Positions 17,445 to 25,609 are shown, counted from the stretch's first letter. The stretch is DNA of 35,887 nt from Loigolactobacillus zhaoyuanensis (GCF_003946385.1 NZ_RHOE01000023.1:1-35887); one strand, 5' to 3'. The notes: generated from the letters alone by a model not told the origin. Program-made: numbers and translations.

Positions 17445-17830
17445 AAAAAAAGCGCCCAAAATGATCTATGAATCAGATCATTAAGGACGCTTTCGCGCGT
17501 TACCACCTTTAATTTACATTTATGTCGCCATAAATGCCTCTGCCGCGCACAAACTTCTAAAAAACAGAATGCGATGTTTGCTTGAAACCTGTAGATAAAA
17601 CACAAACATAGCAACGAGCTAGCTCATCTTTTCTAGAGTTGATGCGTTGGTGCGATAATGGGCACTCCCAATCCCGCCTACTTTGTTCAGCAGATAGCTC
17701 AAAGGTTACTTTCGTTACTAACAGTACTGCCTCTCTCAGCTTACAAGGCTCTCTGTTCAGGTACTGCCAGCGACTACTCTTCCTCGTCACAGCATTTAGA
17801 TTAGATAAAAATTAAATTTTATTTCGATTG
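17445..17830 (-). promoter_or_regulatory. T-box leader, Val specifier (GUA)
   Basis: Minus-strand leader of about 385 bases. T-box core AAAGGTGGTAACGCGCG at about 17494-17510; TGGT bulge again for A73. Terminator: AAAGCGTCC pairs with GGGCGCTTT around an inner ATGATCT stem, then T7 (17450-17493). Stem I: GAGG, then loop with AGTA, then a 14-base stem beginning GTCGCTGGCAGTAC. On the 3' side the loop is GAA-A-GTA-A, followed by CCTT, which pairs with GAGG. GTA is a valine codon. The first downstream gene is the zinc-ribbon ORF. Confidence 0.85.
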
Positions 17831-17836
17831 AGGTTC

Positions 17837-17865
17837 ATTCTACACAGCTACAAACTCCTTTTCAA
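17837..17865 (-). promoter_or_regulatory. Promoter of the Val T-box
   Basis: TTGAAA (17860-17865), 17 bases, TAGAAT (17837-17842) on the minus strand. Confidence 0.75.
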
Positions 17866-17891
17866 CAGTACATTACAAAAAAACTAATTAT

Positions 17892-17918
17892 TATTTTTAA
17901 GGTTGACGCTTAAAAATA
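17892..17918. promoter_or_regulatory. Palindromic operator over the ilvD -35 box
   Basis: TATTTTTAAG (17892-17901) and CTTAAAAATA (17909-17918) are perfect 10-base arms. The 7-base spacer is mostly the -35 hexamer. A protein bound here should block ilvD transcription. The sequence GTTGACGCTTA inside it resembles half of the operator at hicDH (GTTAACGCTTA). Confidence 0.6.
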
Positions 17919-17931
17919 TTGGTGCTAGTAT
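17903..17931 (+). promoter_or_regulatory. Promoter of ilvD
   Basis: TTGACG (17903-17908), 17 bases, TAGTAT (17926-17931). The leader is about 55 bases, too short for a T-box, so ilvD is controlled differently from ilvBNC. Confidence 0.75.
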
Positions 17932-17993
17932 TCAATCCATTACATCTTTTATTAACTTATTCACATTTTATAATCATAAAAGGAGCTGATCAA

Positions 17994-19745
17994 ATGAGTG
18001 ACACCTTGAATTTTTCGATTTCTGGTAAAGATATGCAGAAGCGTAGTGACGAAATTACGGTCGGCGATGATCGGGCGCCAGGGCGCAGCCTATTATACGC
18101 AACGGGCCAGGTCAAAAACCCTGATGACATGAAGAAACCTTTCATTGCAATCTGTAATTCCTATATTGAAATCGTTCCTGGCCACGTCCATTTACGTGAA
18201 CTAGCCGAAGTTGCCAAAAAAGCAATTCGCGAAGCCGGCGGTATCCCGTTTGAATTTAATACCATCGGCGTTGATGACGGCATTGCTATGGGCCATATCG
18301 GCATGCGCTACTCGTTACCCAGTCGAGAAATTATTGCTGATTCGGCAGAAACTGTGATCAACGCCCATTGGTTTGATGGCGTGCTCTACATCCCAAATTG
18401 TGATAAAATCTCGCCTGGCATGATGATGGCGGCGGCACGCACCAACGTTCCAGCCGTCTTCGTTTCCGGTGGGCCAATGAAAGCTGGATTGGATCCAAAT
18501 GGCAAAGCCGTTACTTTATCCAACATGTTTGAGGCGGTCGGCGCCTTTAAGTCCGGCAAACTAAGTAAGGATGACTTCTTACAACTTGAACAAAACGCTT
18601 GTCCCAGCTGTGGTTCCTGCGCCGGCATGTTTACAGCCAACTCGATGAATTGCCTGATGGAAATGACTGGCTTAGCCTTACCGTATAACGGGACTGCTTT
18701 AGCCGTTTCTGATGAACGCCGCGAGCTAGTCCGCAAAGCCGCTAAACAATTAATGACCGTGGTTAAAAATAATATTCGGCCACGTGATTTGCTGACCAAA
18801 GAAGCTTTTGATGATTGTATCGCACTTGACATGGCGATGGGAGGTTCAACTAACACCGTCTTACACGTCTTGGCGATCGCTCATGAAGCTGGCGTTGACT
18901 ACAGCGAGCGCGACATCAACGCAATTGCTGCTAAGACCCCATTTTTGGCTAAAATTGCCCCCTCTTCCTCATGGACAATGCAGGACGTTCACGAAGCCGG
19001 CGGCATGCCAGCGATCATTAATGAATTGATCGAAAAAGGTGGCATCATCCATCCTGATCGGCCCACTATTACTGGTAAAACGCTCCGCGAAAACGTGGCC
19101 GGTGCCAAAAGTCTGAACCACGAAGTTATTCGGCCACTGGATGATCCGTACTCCAACGAAGGCGGCTTATCCGTGCTTTACGGCAATATTGCGCCAGATG
19201 GCTCCGTGCTTAAAGTCGGCGGCGTTGATCCAGACATTCGGGTCTTCACCGGTAAAGCAATTTGTTTTGATTCACATGATGCTGCCGTCGAAGGAATCGA
19301 CAACGGCACTGTTCAAAAAGGGCACGTGGTCGTCATTCGTTACGAAGGTCCTAAAGGTGGCCCTGGTATGCCAGAAATGTTGAACCCCACCTCTGATCTT
19401 GTTGGTCGTGGGCTTGGCCGTGATGTTGGCTTAATCACCGATGGTCGTTTTTCCGGTGCCACGCACGGAATCGCCGTTGGTCATATTTCGCCAGAAGCTG
19501 CGGCAGGTGGGCCGATCGCGCTGATTCACGATGGCGATGAAATCACCATCGATATGATCAACCGTACGCTAAACGTCAACGTTTCCGAAGCTGAATTTAC
19601 GGAGCGCCGTAAAGATTTAAAGCCATTCCAGCCGAAGGTACGCCAAGGTTACCTAGCTCGTTACACTTATTTAGTCACCTCTGCTAACACAGGCGGCATC
19701 ATGAAAGGCGCCGACGAATTATTTGGCCCAGAAACTGACGCTTAG
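17994..19745 (+). CDS. ilvD: Dihydroxy-acid dehydratase
   Basis: 583 residues. Dehydrates dihydroxyisovalerate and dihydroxymethylvalerate to the keto acids of Val and Ile. Fe-S cluster cysteines lie in [14 protein letters not shown] and [22 protein letters not shown]-terminal [20 protein letters not shown] is the active-site region. ATG at 17994 has AAAGGAGCTGATC upstream; the frame is open further 5' without a ribosome site. First gene of a plus-strand operon with the MIP18 factor and the BASS carrier, divergent from the T-box-controlled ilvBNC. Confidence 0.97.
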   Translation: MSDTLNFSISGKDMQKRSDEITVGDDRAPGRSLLYATGQVKNPDDMKKPFIAICNSYIEIVPGHVHLRELAEVAKKAIREAGGIPFEFNTIGVDDGIAMGHIGMRYSLPSREIIADSAETVINAHWFDGVLYIPNCDKISPGMMMAAARTNVPAVFVSGGPMKAGLDPNGKAVTLSNMFEAVGAFKSGKLSKDDFLQLEQNACPSCGSCAGMFTANSMNCLMEMTGLALPYNGTALAVSDERRELVRKAAKQLMTVVKNNIRPRDLLTKEAFDDCIALDMAMGGSTNTVLHVLAIAHEAGVDYSERDINAIAAKTPFLAKIAPSSSWTMQDVHEAGGMPAIINELIEKGGIIHPDRPTITGKTLRENVAGAKSLNHEVIRPLDDPYSNEGGLSVLYGNIAPDGSVLKVGGVDPDIRVFTGKAICFDSHDAAVEGIDNGTVQKGHVVVIRYEGPKGGPGMPEMLNPTSDLVGRGLGRDVGLITDGRFSGATHGIAVGHISPEAAAGGPIALIHDGDEITIDMINRTLNVNVSEAEFTERRKDLKPFQPKVRQGYLARYTYLVTSANTGGIMKGADELFGPETDA

Positions 19746-19806
19746 CAAGCCCGAATAGCTACTTTTGTTCCTAACTGTCAAAAAAATGGAAGGGAGCCGA
19801 TTACCA

Positions 19807-20124
19807 TTGTCAGAAAATAGTGCCACCGCTTTACAAGATCGTATGCTGGACGCTTTAAGCAGCGTTATTGATCCAGAACTAGGTTGTGACGTGGTTAATC
19901 TAGGCTTGATCTACGGGTTGAGTTTGACTGCTAACATTGCCACCGTCACCATGACTTTAACCACTATGGGCTGCCCGATCTCGGATGTGTTGGAACAAAT
20001 GATCGATAACGCGCTAACTGAATTGCCTGAAGTCGCCGCCGTTAATATTGATCTTGTCTGGGAACCCGCTTGGGGCGTTGATAAAATGAGTCGCTACGCC
20101 CGAATCGCACTAGGTGTACATTAA
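19807..20124 (+). CDS. MIP18/DUF59 family Fe-S assembly factor
   Basis: 105 residues from TTG at 19807, with GGAAGGGAG upstream. Pattern: VIDPELGCDVVNLGLIYGL, then MTLTTMGCPISDVLEQMI with the conserved cysteine, then VNIDLVWEPAWGVDKMS, the standard MIP18 core as in SufT-like and PaaD-like proteins. Such proteins help insert or repair Fe-S clusters. It follows ilvD by 61 bases, and IlvD is an Fe-S enzyme, so delivery of IlvD's cluster is the natural inference. Confidence 0.9.
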   Translation: MSENSATALQDRMLDALSSVIDPELGCDVVNLGLIYGLSLTANIATVTMTLTTMGCPISDVLEQMIDNALTELPEVAAVNIDLVWEPAWGVDKMSRYARIALGVH

Positions 20125-20180
20125 AAATAATACAGCTCGTATCGTAAATGATGCCGTTAAAATATATTGGAGGTTTTTTT

Positions 20181-21155
20181 ATGCAGAAAGTTGAATCAGT
20201 TGGTAATTGGGTCAGTAAATGGTTTACCCTATTAGTGGTGGTGGTCGCCGCGTTTAGTTTCTTTGCGCCTGGTTTCGGCACCGCAATTGCGCCACATACA
20301 TCACTGCTATTAGGCGTTGTCTTATTCGGCATGGGCCTTACCTTGTCCCGCAAGGATTTTGCGCGGATCTTACGTAAACCTTGGCCAGTTATTGCCGGCA
20401 CCGTTGCACATTACGTGATCATGCCAGGTATCGCCTACTTATTATGCTTGATTTTTCATTTATCCGGCCCCACTGCAGTCGGCGTGATCCTAGTTGGCTC
20501 TTGTCCTAGTGGGACTTCTTCCAACGTAATGGCCTACTTAGCTGGCGGTGATGTTGCGCTAGATGTTTCCATCGGTATGTTATCTACCTTGTTGGCACCG
20601 ATCATGTTGCCTTCCCTACTGATGCTTTATGCCGGCCAATGGGTGACGATTCCCGCTGCATCCCTATTCTTAGGCGCGATCCGCATCGTCTTATTACCTG
20701 TTTTCTTAGGCGTTTTAGTTCACACCATATTCGGTAAAAAAATCGAAGCAGTCAATCATGTCTTACCATTAGTCTCACAAGTTGCGATTTTACTGATCGT
20801 TTGCGCTGTTTTCGCTGCCAACCAAGCGAATTTATTCACTAGCCAAACAGCATTAGTTATCCCAGTCGTTATCTTACATAACCTTTCTGGCTATGCGCTA
20901 GGTTTCTTGTTTGCCCACATCATTCGCTTAAACTACCCACAACGTAAAGCCATCACGTTTGAAGTTGGTATGCAAGATTCAGCGCTGGGTGCCACGCTAG
21001 CAATGCAGTATTTCCATCCAGCAGCGGCGATCCCATCAACCATTTTCAGTATCTGGCATAATATTTCCGGTTCTACGCTTTCCTCTTATTGGCGCAATAA
21101 GGAAGTCAAAAAAGAACAGCCAGTTGCAACCAAAACAGCTTTACAACATAACTAG
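20181..21155 (+). CDS. BASS-family (bile acid:Na+ symporter type) carrier
   Basis: 324 residues with about ten helices. Family features: GVVLFGMGLTLSRKDF near the N-terminus, LVGSCPSGTSSNVMAYLAGGDVALDVS (the crossover and sodium site region) and ITFEVGMQDSALGATLAMQYF. Despite the name, bacterial and plastid BASS proteins often carry organic acids: PanS moves ketopantoate, and plant BASS2 and BASS5 move pyruvate and 2-keto acids. Position in the ilvD operon suggests a 2-keto acid of the BCAA pathway or ketopantoate. TTGGAGG precedes the ATG. Confidence 0.9.
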   Translation: MQKVESVGNWVSKWFTLLVVVVAAFSFFAPGFGTAIAPHTSLLLGVVLFGMGLTLSRKDFARILRKPWPVIAGTVAHYVIMPGIAYLLCLIFHLSGPTAVGVILVGSCPSGTSSNVMAYLAGGDVALDVSIGMLSTLLAPIMLPSLLMLYAGQWVTIPAASLFLGAIRIVLLPVFLGVLVHTIFGKKIEAVNHVLPLVSQVAILLIVCAVFAANQANLFTSQTALVIPVVILHNLSGYALGFLFAHIIRLNYPQRKAITFEVGMQDSALGATLAMQYFHPAAAIPSTIFSIWHNISGSTLSSYWRNKEVKKEQPVATKTALQHN

Positions 21156-21159
21156 CAGC

Positions 21160-21203
21160 AAATCGCAGTGGTGACTAAATTAGCCGCCACTGCGATTTTT
21201 TAT
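21160..21203 (+). terminator. Terminator of the ilvD operon
   Basis: AAATCGCAGTGG pairs with CCACTGCGATTT around a 15-base loop, followed by T-rich sequence. Confidence 0.92.
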
Positions 21204-21272
21204 TTCTACTGAGACAAAATGAGGCTTAGATTAGAACCTCCTCACAAAAAAGTTTTAGCCAATAATTCCGCG

Positions 21273-21299
21273 TATACTAAAAGCGTTAAGTTAACGCTT
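21273..21299 (+). promoter_or_regulatory. hicDH -10 box and perfect palindromic operator
   Basis: TATACT (21273-21278) is followed after two bases by AAGCGTTAAGTTAACGCTT (21281-21299), a perfect 19-base palindrome at the expected transcription start. The -35 is poor. A repressor there would block initiation or early elongation. Confidence 0.65.
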
Positions 21300-21358
21300 A
21301 CTATCGCGTGGCGACATCATTTTTGTCGACTAGCGCTAATTTTGAGGAGGTTTTTTTC

Positions 21359-22291
21359 GTGCGTAAAATTGGAATTATTGGACTTGGTCATGTGGGCGCT
21401 GCTGTGGCGTATACTTTAGTGACTAAAGGCATCGCTGACGAACTCGTTTTGATCGATAAAAGTGATCAGATCGTCCAAGCAGAAAAGTTAGATTTAGAGG
21501 ACACGCAAGCAGGCCTAGTCACACACACGCAAATTACAACACAAGATTATACGCAATTACGCGATGCCGCGATCGTGATCATGGCCGCCGGCGATATCTC
21601 AATTTTTAGCGACGGCAAAAACAATCGCCAAGCTGAATTGAAGATCACCAGCCGCATTGCTGAGGAAGCTGCACCTAAAATTATGGCCAGTGGCTTTAAT
21701 GGTATTTTACTGGATATCACTAACCCGTGTGATGTGGTCACGACTTACTTGCAGCGCCTCACCGGATTGCCGCAGCAACAAGTTTTCGGTACTGGTACCG
21801 TGCTGGATACGATGCGGATGCGCCGCGCAGTAGCTGGCGAATTACACGTTTCCTTACAAGATATTCAAGGCTATAATCTTGGCGAACACGGCGAATCTCA
21901 ATTTACCGCTTGGTCCACGATCACAGTCGCCACCCGCCCGATCAAAGAAGTGCTCGCACAACATAACACGGATATTACGGCACTAGAAAAAACCATCCGC
22001 AGTCGCGCATGGCAAATTATTAGTGGTAAAGGCTTTACTAGCTACGGTATCGCAGCCGCAGCAGTGACCGTGGTGCAAGCGATCTTCAGTGACGCGCACA
22101 TCACCTTGCCCGTTTCTAGCTGGAATGCTGAACATCAATTATACATTGGTCAGCCAACATTGATCGGCCGTGCCGGTGTTTTAAGTACAGTTGATGTGAC
22201 TTTAAGCGCTGAAGAACAGCAGGCTTTCAATAATTCAGCCGCTTATATTCAACAGAATCTCGATTCACTAGCCGCTAGCCAACTTCAGTAA
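21359..22291 (+). CDS. L-2-hydroxyisocaproate dehydrogenase
   Basis: 310 residues, LDH/MDH fold. NAD motif IGLGHVGAAVAYTL, Asp of VLIDKSD, catalytic region DITNPCDVVTTYLQ, GTGTVLDTMRMRRAV and catalytic His in YNLGEHGESQF. Overall it resembles the Weissella/Lactobacillus confusus L-HicDH rather than lactate dehydrogenase, notably in ITNPxDV and FGTGTVLDT. It reduces 2-ketoisocaproate and similar keto acids with NADH, linking BCAA keto acids to redox balance. GTG at 21359 is chosen because GAGGAGG lies eight bases upstream. Confidence 0.9.
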   Translation: MRKIGIIGLGHVGAAVAYTLVTKGIADELVLIDKSDQIVQAEKLDLEDTQAGLVTHTQITTQDYTQLRDAAIVIMAAGDISIFSDGKNNRQAELKITSRIAEEAAPKIMASGFNGILLDITNPCDVVTTYLQRLTGLPQQQVFGTGTVLDTMRMRRAVAGELHVSLQDIQGYNLGEHGESQFTAWSTITVATRPIKEVLAQHNTDITALEKTIRSRAWQIISGKGFTSYGIAAAAVTVVQAIFSDAHITLPVSSWNAEHQLYIGQPTLIGRAGVLSTVDVTLSAEEQQAFNNSAAYIQQNLDSLAASQLQ

Positions 22292-22997
22292 AAGGTTGCG
22301 CTAAGTCAATGGTTATTGGATAAGCCGCATTTAATGTTGCGGGCGTCACTGTGCAGCCATATGCTAGCAGGTGTACGCCCGCTTTTTGCGCCTGTAAAAT
22401 TGCGGCATATAAATCTGGATCACGCTGTTGATAAATCGTCACCTTACTGATGCCACTCATTTGGACGATAAAACAAAGATACGCTTGATAGCCCGCCTGT
22501 TGCGCACGGATCAAGGTTGCGACATGCTTGGCCGCTCGACTAGTAGGTGCATCGGGAAAAGCCGCTAATCGGCCATTAGCAAGGGTCACACCTTTTAACT
22601 CAACGAAGAAAGGCTGGGTGGCGGTGCTGCCAAAAATATCAAAGCGCGCATCCTCAAACGTCACTTCACGCTTCAAGGTTAAAATATCACTGGTCGCAAT
22701 CCCCGGCAACTGGATCAAGCCAGATTGAATGCTGTCGTACGCCACTTGATTCGGCGCCTGACTATCAATATTGATCCAGCGCGTCCCCACCTTAGCCGCC
22801 ACTAAATCATATTGCGTTTTACGTTGTGGGTTATCACTTTTGACTAGCGCCACTGGTACTTCCGGCTGTAGGATCTCTTTGTTGCGGCCCGTATTTTTGA
22901 CGTGCACTTGCACCAATTCATCATGTAGCCGGCAAGTTGCAATGAAGCGATTCGGCCGGGCGATAAACCGCGCTAAATAACTATTGGGATACTTCAA
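22275..22997 (-). CDS. sfsA: SfsA family protein
   Basis: 240 residues. Signature regions: N-terminal YPNSYLARFIARPNRFIA, KNTGRNKEILQP, VELKGVTL, AAFPDAPTSRAAKHV and a C-terminal LLAYGCTVTP. SfsA proteins were named for sugar fermentation in E. coli and have a nuclease-like fold. TTG at 22997 has GGAAG eight bases upstream. The 3' end overlaps the end of hicDH tail to tail by 17 bases, so neither gene has a private terminator there. Confidence 0.93.
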   Translation of the reverse strand: MKYPNSYLARFIARPNRFIATCRLHDELVQVHVKNTGRNKEILQPEVPVALVKSDNPQRKTQYDLVAAKVGTRWINIDSQAPNQVAYDSIQSGLIQLPGIATSDILTLKREVTFEDARFDIFGSTATQPFFVELKGVTLANGRLAAFPDAPTSRAAKHVATLIRAQQAGYQAYLCFIVQMSGISKVTIYQQRDPDLYAAILQAQKAGVHLLAYGCTVTPATLNAAYPITIDLAQPFTEVG

Positions 22998-23020
22998 CTG
23001 CCACACTTCCTTTGATATGT

Positions 23021-23058
23021 AAAATAGGGCACCAGACATCGCTGTCGGCGCCCTATTG
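23021..23058 (-). terminator. Terminator of usp
   Basis: AATAGGGC-CCGACA arm pairs with TGTC-GG-GCCCTATT on the minus strand, then TTT. It lies between usp and sfsA. Confidence 0.75.
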
Positions 23059-23066
23059 TTTAATTT

Positions 23067-23567
23067 TTATGCATTGTAGTTGTCATCAGCGCGCACAACG
23101 ATCACTGAACATGGCGCATTTTGCGACATATAGCTCGCTTGTGAGCCGATAAAGAGACGACTCTTATCCTTGGTCTCTGAACCAACGATCAATAAATCTG
23201 GTCGCCAATCTGGAATGACTTGCTCAACGATCACTTTGCCGGGCTTGCCTTCACCAATTAATGACGAAACTTCGATCACACCGAATTCTTTGGCTTTTTC
23301 GGCATAGCGATTAACCTTGGCTAAAACTTCCTCACGCCGATCCGCTAAAACATCTGGCGATAATGAATCATAAATATTCAAATCACCAGTTTCTAAAATC
23401 GTAACCACGGCCAATGGGATGTGATACGACTTAGCCAGCGTAACTGCATAATTAAAGGCGCGAATCGATGAAGTAGAATCATCCTCATCTACGGCAACCA
23501 ACAGCCGCCGAAATGCCATTGTCTGCACTTCAAAGTCTAATGGATCCTGCGTATTTTTTGCGCTCAT
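23067..23567 (-). CDS. UspA-like universal stress protein
   Basis: 166 residues, one Usp domain. It starts the fold at FRRLLVAVDEDDSS. The ATP-binding signature G-x2-G-x9-G-[ST] is replaced by the similar VGSETKDKSRLFIGS, and the chain ends CSVIVVR. Start uncertain: ATG at 23567 (GAGGT ten bases upstream) or GTG at 23573. It has a good promoter at 23617-23646. Confidence 0.92.
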   Translation of the reverse strand: MSAKNTQDPLDFEVQTMAFRRLLVAVDEDDSTSSIRAFNYAVTLAKSYHIPLAVVTILETGDLNIYDSLSPDVLADRREEVLAKVNRYAEKAKEFGVIEVSSLIGEGKPGKVIVEQVIPDWRPDLLIVGSETKDKSRLFIGSQASYMSQNAPCSVIVVRADDNYNA

Positions 23568-23616
23568 CTTCACTTATACCTCACTTTTCTGGTCTAGCCT
23601 AAACTATCCTAGACCC

Positions 23617-23646
23617 ATTATAGCTGGTTCGATTTAACAATAGCAA
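23617..23646 (-). promoter_or_regulatory. Promoter of usp
   Basis: TTGCTA (23641-23646), 18 bases, TATAAT (23617-23622) on the minus strand. Confidence 0.65.
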
Positions 23647-23779
23647 GCGCCATGTTTCTTGCGGCATGATTTTCGCCACAAGAATGGACATCGTCCGGAA
23701 CATAAAAGATGATCAGCGGGCTATGCTGACTATCTTCCACTAAAGTGGAGTAGCGCCATGTTTCTTGCGGCATGATTTT
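23646..23779. repeat. 28-base direct repeat upstream of usp
   Basis: The 28-base unit at 23646-23673 (core GCCATGTTTCTTGCGGCATG) is repeated exactly at 23752-23779, a 106-base period. Between the copies are a hairpin (about 23708-23735) and CCACTAAAGTGG. A 51-codon minus-strand ORF crosses both copies in different frames, so the repeat is not protein-coding. Confidence 0.7.
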
Positions 23780-23805
23780 TTCCGCTATGTTTCGTTAAAA
23801 TACAA

Positions 23806-23846
23806 AAAACCAAAAATCGCCAGCGCAACCTTTGGTAATGTCATTC
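23806..23846 (-). terminator. Probable terminator of the small gene
   Basis: On the minus strand ACCAAA pairs with TTTGGT, with a GC-rich inner loop, then TTTTT. Confidence 0.5.
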
Positions 23847-23850
23847 ATTT

Positions 23851-24072
23851 TTATTTTTTAGATTCAGCTGTACTTGGCTTTGTGACGTTGATTGAAACGA
23901 TATCTGTATATGAACCGTCAGACTGACTTAATTTATTAGTTAAATAATTCAGCATTTGTTGCTTGGCCTCACGCTTTGTCGCGTTATGCATCACGCAGCG
24001 CTCAGTTTTACGCTGATCTGCCACTGTATAAACACCCGTTACCGCATAATCCATTGCTTTATTAAAAAGCAC
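23851..24072 (-). CDS. Small hypothetical protein, 73 aa
   Basis: Not recognised. Begins (M)LFNKAMDYAVTGVYTV, followed by a basic stretch (DQRKTERCVMHNATKREAKQ), then NYLTNKLSQSDGSYTDIVSINVT and a Lys-rich tail. Soluble by composition, one cysteine. GGGGGAG is upstream. GTG at 24072 is preferred because GTG at 24078 overlaps the ribosome site. Two palindromes (24151-24164, 24169-24182) lie upstream. Confidence 0.7.
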   Translation of the reverse strand: MLFNKAMDYAVTGVYTVADQRKTERCVMHNATKREAKQQMLNYLTNKLSQSDGSYTDIVSINVTKPSTAESKK

Positions 24073-24150
24073 GTTCACTCCCCCAATGGTTGTCGTCGAT
24101 CAGATTTGCCAAAACCCAACTTGGTTTTAGCTTACGATTGTTATATCATC

Positions 24151-24182
24151 ATTTTCACGAAAATACTATTACAATGTTGTAA
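24151..24182. promoter_or_regulatory. Two adjacent palindromes upstream of small gene
   Basis: ATTTTCACGAAAAT (24151-24164) and TTACAATGTTGTAA (24169-24182), both perfect except for their 2-base centres. They are possible operators for the small gene. The first resembles a CodY box with one extra central base. Confidence 0.4.
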
Positions 24183-24205
24183 AATTTTAGTGACAGTCGC
24201 AATAC

Positions 24206-24649
24206 TTAATCGCGGCGTTTCAATAATTGATGCGGGGCGCTAACAAATTGCGCCAGCATAAAGCCAACGGCGATCGACCCGGAGATCATCAAGACTTGTA
24301 CCGCAAAGCCAAGCCCCTGCGTATAGTGACCCAGCACAAATGCCCGGACGCCGCGATAAGCGATCCCACCAGGCACTAATGGCACCAAACTAGGAATATT
24401 AAAAATGATCACGGGAATTTTATCACGCCGCGCAAAAAATAAACTGACCAGCGCGATCACAAAAGCACCGACTAAATTGGGCAACATGTGCCCCAGCTTA
24501 AATTGTAACAAGCCCCAATAAACTAACCAACCAGCCACGCCGGTTATCCCGCAGGCATTCAGCGCACGCCGCGGGACATTGGTACAGATACCAAACGCAA
24601 TTGTAGCTAAATAACTAAACCCAATTTGTAACAAAAGTTGCAACCACAT
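24206..24649 (-). CDS. Threonine/serine exporter family, ThrE_2 (YjjB-like) subunit
   Basis: 147 residues with four to five helices; motif IFNIPSLVPLVPGGIAYRGV is typical of the DUF3815/ThrE_2 half. GGAGGTG precedes the ATG, 41 bases after its partner's stop. Together the two small proteins make up what is one polypeptide in Corynebacterium ThrE; E. coli YjjPB, of the same type, exports succinate. Confidence 0.9.
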   Translation of the reverse strand: MWLQLLLQIGFSYLATIAFGICTNVPRRALNACGITGVAGWLVYWGLLQFKLGHMLPNLVGAFVIALVSLFFARRDKIPVIIFNIPSLVPLVPGGIAYRGVRAFVLGHYTQGLGFAVQVLMISGSIAVGFMLAQFVSAPHQLLKRRD

Positions 24650-24690
24650 TTTAACACCTCCACCACTTCAAAACTAAGTGATCACGTTGA

Positions 24691-25437
24691 TCATGAAAAA
24701 AATCGAAAAATCAAAGCAATGCCAATACCGATCGCACCAACGCTAAATAAAGCTTCCATCCCCCGCGCAATACCAGAAAGTAAATGGCCAGCCAGCATAT
24801 CCCGCACTGCGTTGGTGATCGCCACGCCGGGAACCAGCGGCATGACTGCGCCGATGATGATCATATCTAGACTTTGGCCGAAATGCCAATGAACCAATAC
24901 CCAAGCCAAAAAGCCAATTGTAAAAGCAGCCATAAATTCGCTGAGGAAGCTGACCGCCAAATGTTCACGGATAAAATAAAATACCGCATAACCCACGGCC
25001 CCGACAACAGCGCTCTGTATGAAATCTGCCCACACGCCACCATAGATGATCATTAAAGTACAACTGACCAAAGCGGCGGCCATGATCTGCAGCCAAACCG
25101 GAAAGAAAGGCACATCATGATCCAACATGGTTAAGCGCTGATGCAATTGCTTGAGTGTGACTTGATGTTCAGCAAATTGCCGCGACAGATCATTGACTCG
25201 ATCAACTTTTTCCAAATTGATCGTGCGCATCGTCACTTGTTGGATCTGAACGGCATCTTGCGTCGGCAATGCCATCAGCAGCCCCGTTGGTGTCGAAAAA
25301 ATTTGGCTATTCATAGCGCCAGCATTAGCGGCCATGCGCCGCATTGTATCCTCAACTCGATACATTTCCGAACCACTTTCGACCATGATTCGTCCCGCTA
25401 TCAAGCAAGTATCCAAAATTTCATTTTCTTGCGCCAT
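24691..25437 (-). CDS. Threonine/serine exporter family, ThrE (YjjP-like) subunit
   Basis: 248 residues. Soluble N-terminal part (about 1-115) containing GRIMVESGSEMYRVEDTMRRMA and FSTPTGLLMAL, the DUF1212 hallmark, then about five helices. GGAGGTG precedes the ATG; first gene of a two-gene operon. Threonine is the precursor used by IlvA, so export of threonine or serine would interact with isoleucine synthesis, but no direct link is shown. Confidence 0.92.
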   Translation of the reverse strand: MAQENEILDTCLIAGRIMVESGSEMYRVEDTMRRMAANAGAMNSQIFSTPTGLLMALPTQDAVQIQQVTMRTINLEKVDRVNDLSRQFAEHQVTLKQLHQRLTMLDHDVPFFPVWLQIMAAALVSCTLMIIYGGVWADFIQSAVVGAVGYAVFYFIREHLAVSFLSEFMAAFTIGFLAWVLVHWHFGQSLDMIIIGAVMPLVPGVAITNAVRDMLAGHLLSGIARGMEALFSVGAIGIGIALIFRFFS

Positions 25438-25541
25438 GCGCCCACCTCCAGTTGCATTCAGTATATCGAGCCTTATGTCCTAGCGCAATAACTTACGCAA
25501 GTTTGTCTACATTTAAATTACGGCTATCACATACGATCAAA

Positions 25542-25570
25542 GTTAAGCGCGTTATCTAGCGCGCTTGAAC
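25542..25570 (-). terminator. Hairpin after the antitoxin gene
   Basis: AAGCGCG (25545-25551) pairs with CGCGCTT (25560-25566), extended by GTT/AAC; only a short T-run follows on the minus strand. Confidence 0.5.
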
Positions 25571-25609
25571 TAAAAAAACGTAGCCATCTTTATATCTATG
25601 CTGGTCTTA

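Noticed and set aside
17557-17790. 77-codon ORF on the minus strand beginning MTRKSSRWQYLNREP
   Set aside because: Lies entirely within the Val T-box leader; its sequence is explained by the RNA structure.
18386-18856. 156-codon minus-strand ORF inside ilvD
   Set aside because: Shadow of the strongly conserved ilvD frame.
23624-23636. GGTTCGAT resembling a tRNA T-arm
   Set aside because: No acceptor or anticodon stem around it; it is part of the usp promoter spacer.
23618-23773. 51-codon minus-strand ORF beginning MPQETWRYSTLVED upstream of usp
   Set aside because: No ribosome site, overlaps the usp promoter, and the direct repeat crosses it in two different frames.
24151-24164. ATTTTCACGAAAAT as a CodY box
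   Set aside because: Two-base centre instead of the one-base centre of the CodY consensus; kept only as an unassigned palindrome.
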